The position numbers and the translations under genes were made by a program. A stretch of DNA of 64,000 nucleotides from Terriglobus tenax (GTDB taxonomy: Bacteria; Acidobacteriota; Terriglobia; Terriglobales; Acidobacteriaceae): NCBI RefSeq assembly GCF_025685395.1, contig NZ_JAGSYA010000003.1, positions 248,001 to 312,000 of the forward strand. The letters run 5' to 3'. Below the pieces are notes generated by a model. The model did no database searches and was not told where the DNA came from. It worked only from the letters and a program-made list of their open reading frames with translations. Shown here piece by piece: positions 59,289 to 64,000 of this stretch; the stretch's first letter is position 1, and every line of letters starts with the position of its first letter.

Positions 59289-60809
59289 TTACGTGGAGAG
59301 AGCCAATGGGCCATACTCTGCGATCTGGCGCGACAACGACGCAACCAGTGCTTGCTTGGAGGGATCGTGCGCCAGGTTGTGGCTTTCGCTGGGGTCCGCC
59401 TGCAGATCAAAGAGCATGCGGCCATTCTGCCCACCTTCTCCGAACTCGACATAGCGCCACTGCTCCTGGCGAATAGCGGTGCCGTGCACGGTTTTCCCAT
59501 CTTCGCTCCAGATACTGAAAGCTGGATGCGTCCATGCGACCGAAGGCCTGTTGAGCAGGGGAGCGAGGCTGTTTCCCTGCAGGCCCCCAGGTGTTTCCAG
59601 CCGGCATAGCTCGGCCAGTGTCGGATAGAGATCCAGAGATTGCACCGTGTGGAAGCTGGTCTTTCCGTTTCCGTGGGCGCCCGGAGCGTGGATGATGAGC
59701 GGCACGCGTGTGCCCATCTCGAACAGTGACCCGGCCTTTGACCATTTTCCTTTTTCGCCGAGCTGGTATCCGTGATCGGCCACAAAGACGATCACGGTCT
59801 GGTCTCGCAGGCCCAGGCGGTCGAGTTCGCGGACAACCCTGCCCACGTTCCAGTCAGCCCAGGAGATGGCCGCGAGATAAGCAGCAATCACTTCCCTTGC
59901 CTCGCTTTCGCTGGCTCCACGGCCAATGAACAGGTCGGCATTCAACATACGGATCGCTGCCGGCGGAATGCCTTCGGGAACAGTTGGCCACGCTGCGAAG
60001 TCGTGCGGGAGCTTGATCTTCTTCGCGGGGTAGAGATCGAGGAATCGTTGCGGAGCCGTCGGCGGGCTATGTGGTTTTGAGAAGCCGCATCCCAGGAAGA
60101 AAGGCTGGTTCTTGTAGCGGTTCAGATACTCGATTGCCTTGTCGGCGACCTGGTAATCCGGATGTCCTTCGCCGTATCCCTCCAGCACGACGATGCGGTC
60201 AGAGTTGGGCGCCTGTTGAATGTCCAGCGGCAGCGGCGGTTTGACGTTCGCTGGCTGCGGAGGCACCGGGCCACGGCTCACCTGCTTTGTCTTCCCGGGG
60301 TTTCCGATGGACTGCAGGTTTTCATTGCCGCCTCCTTCTGTCCATGCCTTCGGATCATCGACACCGCCATGAAAAATCTTTCCCGTGCGCAGCGTGGCAT
60401 ACCCGTGCTCGCGAAAGAGCTGGGGAAGGCTTACGAGCTCGGGGTGGACATCGCGAAAATGCCCGCGATTGCCGAGGATTCCAGTCGAAGTAGGTTTGCG
60501 ACCTGTAAGCAACGATGCCCGCGATGGGCCGCAAAGAGGGAACTGGCAGTAGTTCCGGTCGAAGCGGACACCGCGTCGTGCCAGTGCGTCGAGGTTCGGA
60601 GTCCTGGCGCCGAACTGGCTGCCGTAACTGCCAAGTTCGACGCGCATGTCGTCCGACATGAAGAAGAGAACGTTCAGTGGCTTCTTCGGTTCCAGTGCCC
60701 TGGCCGGCAGGGAGGAGCTGATAGCTCCTGTGAAGGCAGTGCTGGCTGCGTTCGACAGGAAGCTGCGCCGGGAGAGACGCCGGGTGTTTGTGTTTGGGTT
60801 AGAAGACAA
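59289..60809 (-). CDS. Tat-exported sulfatase (iduronate-2-sulfatase-like)
   Basis: The 506-residue enzyme has a twin-arginine signal (R-L-S-R-R-S-F-L-S-N-A-A). The sulfatase core has the metal-binding M-S-D-D-M-R and the C-x-P-S-R motif L-C-G-P-S-R-A-S-L-L-T-G-R, where the cysteine becomes formylglycine. V-F-V-A-D-H-G-Y-Q-L-G-E-K-G-K-W lies later. It hydrolyses sulfate esters in the periplasm, probably on sulfated sugars. The TTG start has AGGAG eight bases upstream and overlaps the receptor gene by 11 bases, so it is translationally coupled to it. No formylglycine-generating enzyme gene is in the window. Confidence 0.9.
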   Translation of the reverse strand: MSSNPNTNTRRLSRRSFLSNAASTAFTGAISSSLPARALEPKKPLNVLFFMSDDMRVELGSYGSQFGARTPNLDALARRGVRFDRNYCQFPLCGPSRASLLTGRKPTSTGILGNRGHFRDVHPELVSLPQLFREHGYATLRTGKIFHGGVDDPKAWTEGGGNENLQSIGNPGKTKQVSRGPVPPQPANVKPPLPLDIQQAPNSDRIVVLEGYGEGHPDYQVADKAIEYLNRYKNQPFFLGCGFSKPHSPPTAPQRFLDLYPAKKIKLPHDFAAWPTVPEGIPPAAIRMLNADLFIGRGASESEAREVIAAYLAAISWADWNVGRVVRELDRLGLRDQTVIVFVADHGYQLGEKGKWSKAGSLFEMGTRVPLIIHAPGAHGNGKTSFHTVQSLDLYPTLAELCRLETPGGLQGNSLAPLLNRPSVAWTHPAFSIWSEDGKTVHGTAIRQEQWRYVEFGEGGQNGRMLFDLQADPSESHNLAHDPSKQALVASLSRQIAEYGPLALST

Positions 60810-63800
60810 AGCGGGCTCCTAACTGGAGTTGCCGGGGTGCGTAAGCCGAGGTGATGTAGCCGAAGGTCGAAGCTCCATAGCTTGCCGAAGGCGTCGTCAG
60901 GTTGGTGTGGTTAAGGATGTTGGTGGCTTCCGCGCGAAGCTGAAGCGCACGTCCTTCCGCAAAGCGAATGCTGCGAATCAGCGAGAAGTCGAAGGTTGCG
61001 AATCCCGGCCCGCGCAGGCTGTTACGACGCTGCGTCCCGAAGGTATAGATCGCAGGTTGCGCAAACGAGGCCGTGTTCAGCCACAGCTGGCGTGGTCCGC
61101 GCTGGCTCTTCGACAGGTAAGGATCTCCCACGATGTTCGCGCGCTGCGATCCGGAAGAGAAGGCGTTGGTGTTGTTCGTGTTGGTTGTGGCGGTAAAGGG
61201 AGCGCCGCTGTAAGCACGCGTTACATTGCCCACAGTCCAGCCACCGATGGCATTGCCGAGGATTCCATGGTTCAGATACTTCCGTCCCGGACCCCACGGA
61301 AGCTCATACAGGCCTGAGAAAACAAACTGGTGACGGATGTCGTTCGACGAAGGCCCATAGTCGGCCGTGCGGTCGTAGTAGTTGGAATAGGCTCCGCCGT
61401 CGGCTCCGAAGGATGATCCTCCTTCGAACGCATTGTTCAGGAACTTGGAATAGGTGTAGGTCGTGTTGATGTTGAATCCGTTCTGGAAGCGGCGGCCAAC
61501 GCGCACCATGCCTGCGAAGTAGTTCGAGTCACTGTTGGTCGGCACCACGACTGATACCGTGCTGAACTGCGGGAACGGACGGTCCTTTTGCGAGCTATGG
61601 GCTGCGCTCAGAATGCTGGGGTTGATCTGGTTGATGCTCTGGGTTGCTCCGGCAAGCTTATGGGCAACGTTGCCTAGTCCTGAGACCTCCAGAACGAACT
61701 GACCGGGAAGTTGTTGCTGTACCCCCAGGTTGAACTGCGTGGTGTATCCGGTGCGCTTTTTCGGATCGAAGTAGCTGACAGCGGTCGTTGCATTCGACCC
61801 CACGGGAACCGCGCCATAGCGGTCGTTCAGGGCAGGGCTGGTCGAGGAGCCGGGAACGCCGTTCCGCAGATAGAACGGAGCGGTGATCCCGTTGTCTGGC
61901 GTTGTCAGCGAAGTGGAGAGCGCAAAGCCGATGGCTGCGGCATTCGGCTGGCCGGAGTCAAACGGATGTGCGAAGAATATGCCGGCGCCGCCACGAATGA
62001 CAGTCCTGCCTGAGGAGAAGGGCTGATACGCAAAACCAACGCGAGGCGCGATGTTGTTGTAGTCCCCGTCATACGGCGTATCGCGGTAACCGTTGCGTCC
62101 CAGGAATTTGACGACACCTGGAGTTCCCGAAACCGGGTTGATCGCCGTGGCATCGAAGCTGTTCATGCGGTCGTTCTCGTCCTTGATGGGAGTATCCGTC
62201 TCCCAGCGAAGTCCAAGATTCAGAGTCAGCCGCGGTGTAATGGTCCAGTCGTCCTGCACAAAGGCAGCCAGATACCAGCTCACACGTGTCAGCGGTTCCG
62301 TTGACGCTGCGCTATACGCGGTGGGGAATCCCAGCAGCAGAGACGCCAGGCCGTTGCCGGTGGAGGCGCTGCCTGGTTGCCCGGTGGGCTGCGTTGCGAA
62401 GGTGAAGGAGCCGGATGCGGACGACAGGCTGATCTCATGGTCCATCGAGCGCCGCGCCTCCGCGCCATACTTAATGCTGTGGCGGCCAAACACCTGTGTG
62501 AAGTTGTCGACCAGCTGATAGACGGTGACGGGATACTGCTGTCTCTCCTGCGAGCTGCTTCCCAGCGGACTGAAACCAGCAGGCGCAAAGTAGGGGAAGG
62601 CATTGTCCGAAACGCCGCTCAGGCCCAGCCGCGACGGGAACCCGCCACCCACGCCGTTGGAGAACTGGTGATAGGTGCGCACGTCGTAGACAAAGCGGAC
62701 ATCATTCAGCAGGGAAGGCGAAAAGGTATGGGTCCACTGGGCATAGCCGATGTTGTCATCGGAGGTGTTATTCAGGGTCGGATCCGCGCCGCGCACCGGG
62801 TAGACCGAGGCGTTATCGGTCTTCCCCTTGGTGTAGATGTAACGGAAGGCAAGATGATCCGCCGGAGTCAGAACGTGATCGACACGTGCCAGGTAGAACT
62901 GCGTGTTGTTGGTGGCGAGATCGTTGGCACGGAAGTTATTCGCGCCGGAGATGTTATCCGGTGTGCGATTCGGCAAAGGATAGTAGCTCATCAACGCAAC
63001 GGCGACCGGGTCCAGGCGGTTCTGTGGAACCACATTGTTCGCAAAGCGCGACCGCGTTGTCACTCCGCCCACCGTGGTGGTTGTCTGCGGATCGTATATG
63101 GGAATCAGAGCTCCCGCGGTCGTGTAGGTCTGAGAGAAGTCGCCAGCGCGCTGCGCAAGGGTGGGAACGGTCAGCGTTGTGGTCGATCCTGTTTTCTGGC
63201 GTGTTCCTTCGAATCCAAAGAAGAAGAAGGTCTTGTCACGTCGAATCGGTCCACCGATGGTGCCGCCAAAGACGTTATACCGAAGCTTGGGCTTTGTGGT
63301 TGCGAAGTATCCGGAGGCGTCCAGAGCATCATTGCGCAGAAACTCATAGGCCGTTCCGTGGAATGTATTTGTGCCTGACTTGGTAGTTTGGATCACGATG
63401 CCGCCAGCCGATCCGCCGAACTCGGCAGCATAGTTATTGCTCACCACGCCAATCTCCTGCACCGTATCGACCGGCGGGCTTACTTCCGCAGTGCCGATGC
63501 CGATACGGATGTTCTGTCCGGAGCCACCGTCCAGCCAGGTCATCGAGCTCTTGGTGCGGCCGCCCGAAAGGCTGTAGTTGGCAGAGTCAATAAAGACCGC
63601 GCCTCCGGTTAGTGCAACGATGTTCATGGATGTGCGGTTGCCCAGCGGCAGCTCCGCAACGCTCTTGGACTCAATCGTCTGGCCGATCGATGAGCTGCGT
63701 GTCTCCAGTTCAGGGGTCCGCTCACTGACGGTAACGCTCTGGTTCACAGACCCCGGCTGAAGTTGCGCATCCACGCCCAGCACCTGGTTTGTGCTCAGCA

Positions 63801-64000
63801 CCAGGTTCTGCCGCACATAACGTTGAAATCCATCATGCTCCACTGACACGCTGTATACGCCCACGTTGAGTGCAGGCACGGTGTATTTGCCTTCAGCGTT
63901 TGTGCTTGTATGAACCGTGATCCCCGTTTCCGTGTTGGTAATCAGCACTGCCGCGTGGTCCAGCACAGCACCTTCCTTGTCAGAGACGATGCCGGTGATG
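60799..64000 (-). CDS. TonB-dependent receptor, Oar-like (5' partial)
   Basis: The frame is open to the window end, so the signal peptide lies outside. The visible 1066 or so residues start inside the Cna-B-like domain (G-I-V-S-D-K-E-G-A-V-L-D-H-A-A-V-L-I-T-N). They continue through the plug (E-L-P-L-G-N-R-T-S-M-N-I-V-A-L-T-G-G) and barrel, and end in A-R-F-V-F. It overlaps the sulfatase gene downstream, which suggests it imports a sulfated glycan or its fragments, in the manner of a minimal utilisation locus. No SusD homologue is visible. Confidence 0.92.
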   Translation of the reverse strand, partial: ITGIVSDKEGAVLDHAAVLITNTETGITVHTSTNAEGKYTVPALNVGVYSVSVEHDGFQRYVRQNLVLSTNQVLGVDAQLQPGSVNQSVTVSERTPELETRSSSIGQTIESKSVAELPLGNRTSMNIVALTGGAVFIDSANYSLSGGRTKSSMTWLDGGSGQNIRIGIGTAEVSPPVDTVQEIGVVSNNYAAEFGGSAGGIVIQTTKSGTNTFHGTAYEFLRNDALDASGYFATTKPKLRYNVFGGTIGGPIRRDKTFFFFGFEGTRQKTGSTTTLTVPTLAQRAGDFSQTYTTAGALIPIYDPQTTTTVGGVTTRSRFANNVVPQNRLDPVAVALMSYYPLPNRTPDNISGANNFRANDLATNNTQFYLARVDHVLTPADHLAFRYIYTKGKTDNASVYPVRGADPTLNNTSDDNIGYAQWTHTFSPSLLNDVRFVYDVRTYHQFSNGVGGGFPSRLGLSGVSDNAFPYFAPAGFSPLGSSSQERQQYPVTVYQLVDNFTQVFGRHSIKYGAEARRSMDHEISLSSASGSFTFATQPTGQPGSASTGNGLASLLLGFPTAYSAASTEPLTRVSWYLAAFVQDDWTITPRLTLNLGLRWETDTPIKDENDRMNSFDATAINPVSGTPGVVKFLGRNGYRDTPYDGDYNNIAPRVGFAYQPFSSGRTVIRGGAGIFFAHPFDSGQPNAAAIGFALSTSLTTPDNGITAPFYLRNGVPGSSTSPALNDRYGAVPVGSNATTAVSYFDPKKRTGYTTQFNLGVQQQLPGQFVLEVSGLGNVAHKLAGATQSINQINPSILSAAHSSQKDRPFPQFSTVSVVVPTNSDSNYFAGMVRVGRRFQNGFNINTTYTYSKFLNNAFEGGSSFGADGGAYSNYYDRTADYGPSSNDIRHQFVFSGLYELPWGPGRKYLNHGILGNAIGGWTVGNVTRAYSGAPFTATTNTNNTNAFSSGSQRANIVGDPYLSKSQRGPRQLWLNTASFAQPAIYTFGTQRRNSLRGPGFATFDFSLIRSIRFAEGRALQLRAEATNILNHTNLTTPSASYGASTFGYITSAYAPRQLQLGARFVF

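Noticed and set aside
1-64000. CRISPR arrays, tRNA/rRNA genes, prophage or transposase genes
   Set aside because: No regularly spaced repeats, no tRNA T-loop plus acceptor patterns, and no integrase or transposase motifs were found by reading both strands; the repeats present are short intergenic palindromes.

Overview
The window comes from a bacterium of roughly 60 % GC, most likely an acidobacterium of the Terriglobia/Acidobacteriaceae type (Terriglobus, Granulicella, Edaphobacter and relatives). This is an inference. It rests on three very large Oar-like TonB-dependent receptors with an N-terminal carboxypeptidase-regulatory (Cna-B-like) domain, a DUF2339-DUF3999 pair, a YpdA-type thiol-disulfide reductase, and many short intergenic palindromic repeats. 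I see no rRNA, tRNA, CRISPR array, prophage or insertion sequence. The gene order looks chromosomal.

Layout. 1-16 kb: a TRIC-type channel (partial), an orphan GvpL/GvpF-like protein, a Tat-exported PLP enzyme, pgsA, glutamate dehydrogenase, an AI-2E-family membrane protein, shikimate kinase with a possible structured RNA upstream, an aspartase/fumarase-family lyase, a DUF3224 protein, class I fumarase, an acyltransferase, a nitroreductase divergent from YpdA, and a membrane histidine kinase. 16-23 kb: a minus-strand operon for an RND pump, its adaptor and a two-gene ABC-2 transporter. 23-30 kb: an SDR oxidoreductase, an OmpA-type protein, two response-regulator genes (one with an Hpt domain), and the DUF2339/DUF3999 pair. 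30-38 kb: 2-oxoglutarate dehydrogenase E1, a TonB-dependent receptor, and a YeiH-type transporter behind a striking cysteine-codon leader. 38-44 kb: YceI, exported MsrA, a redox-flavoured two-component pair (cNMP-domain kinase plus REC-glutaredoxin-like-thioredoxin-reductase-like fusion) and two further regulators. 44-53 kb: P5C dehydrogenase, a ParE-type toxin module, a GH18-deacetylase-GT2 fusion, a GT-C membrane glycosyltransferase and an amidohydrolase. 53-64 kb: a second large receptor, a small four-cysteine protein, cysK-cysE, and a sulfatase translationally coupled to a third receptor that runs off the window end.

Main discovery candidate. Two sulfur-related transcription units appear to start with a leaderless, cysteine-codon-rich mini-ORF. 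Upstream of the YeiH-family transporter a TTGACG-N17-TAACCT promoter ends 7 nt before the ATG of a 25-residue peptide with 8 cysteines. That ORF is followed by a palindrome, a perfect 11-bp intrinsic terminator with a T-tract, and a 42-residue membrane microprotein with a strong Shine-Dalgarno site. Upstream of cysK a TTGCCA-N17-TAGGCT promoter ends 6 nt before a 5-codon ORF ending Cys-Cys-stop. Within that operon the cysE ribosome-binding site is buried in a 17-bp hairpin. Together these suggest cysteine-responsive attenuation like the leaderless polycysteine ORFs described in mycobacteria, here in a different phylum.

Functional themes. The genes cover sulfur and thiol redox metabolism (cysK/cysE, YeiH, MsrA, YpdA, the REC-TrxR fusion, the sulfatase), C4-dicarboxylate and glutamate metabolism (aspartase-like lyase, fumarase, SucA, glutamate dehydrogenase, P5C dehydrogenase), exopolysaccharide synthesis, and uptake of large substrates through TonB-dependent receptors.
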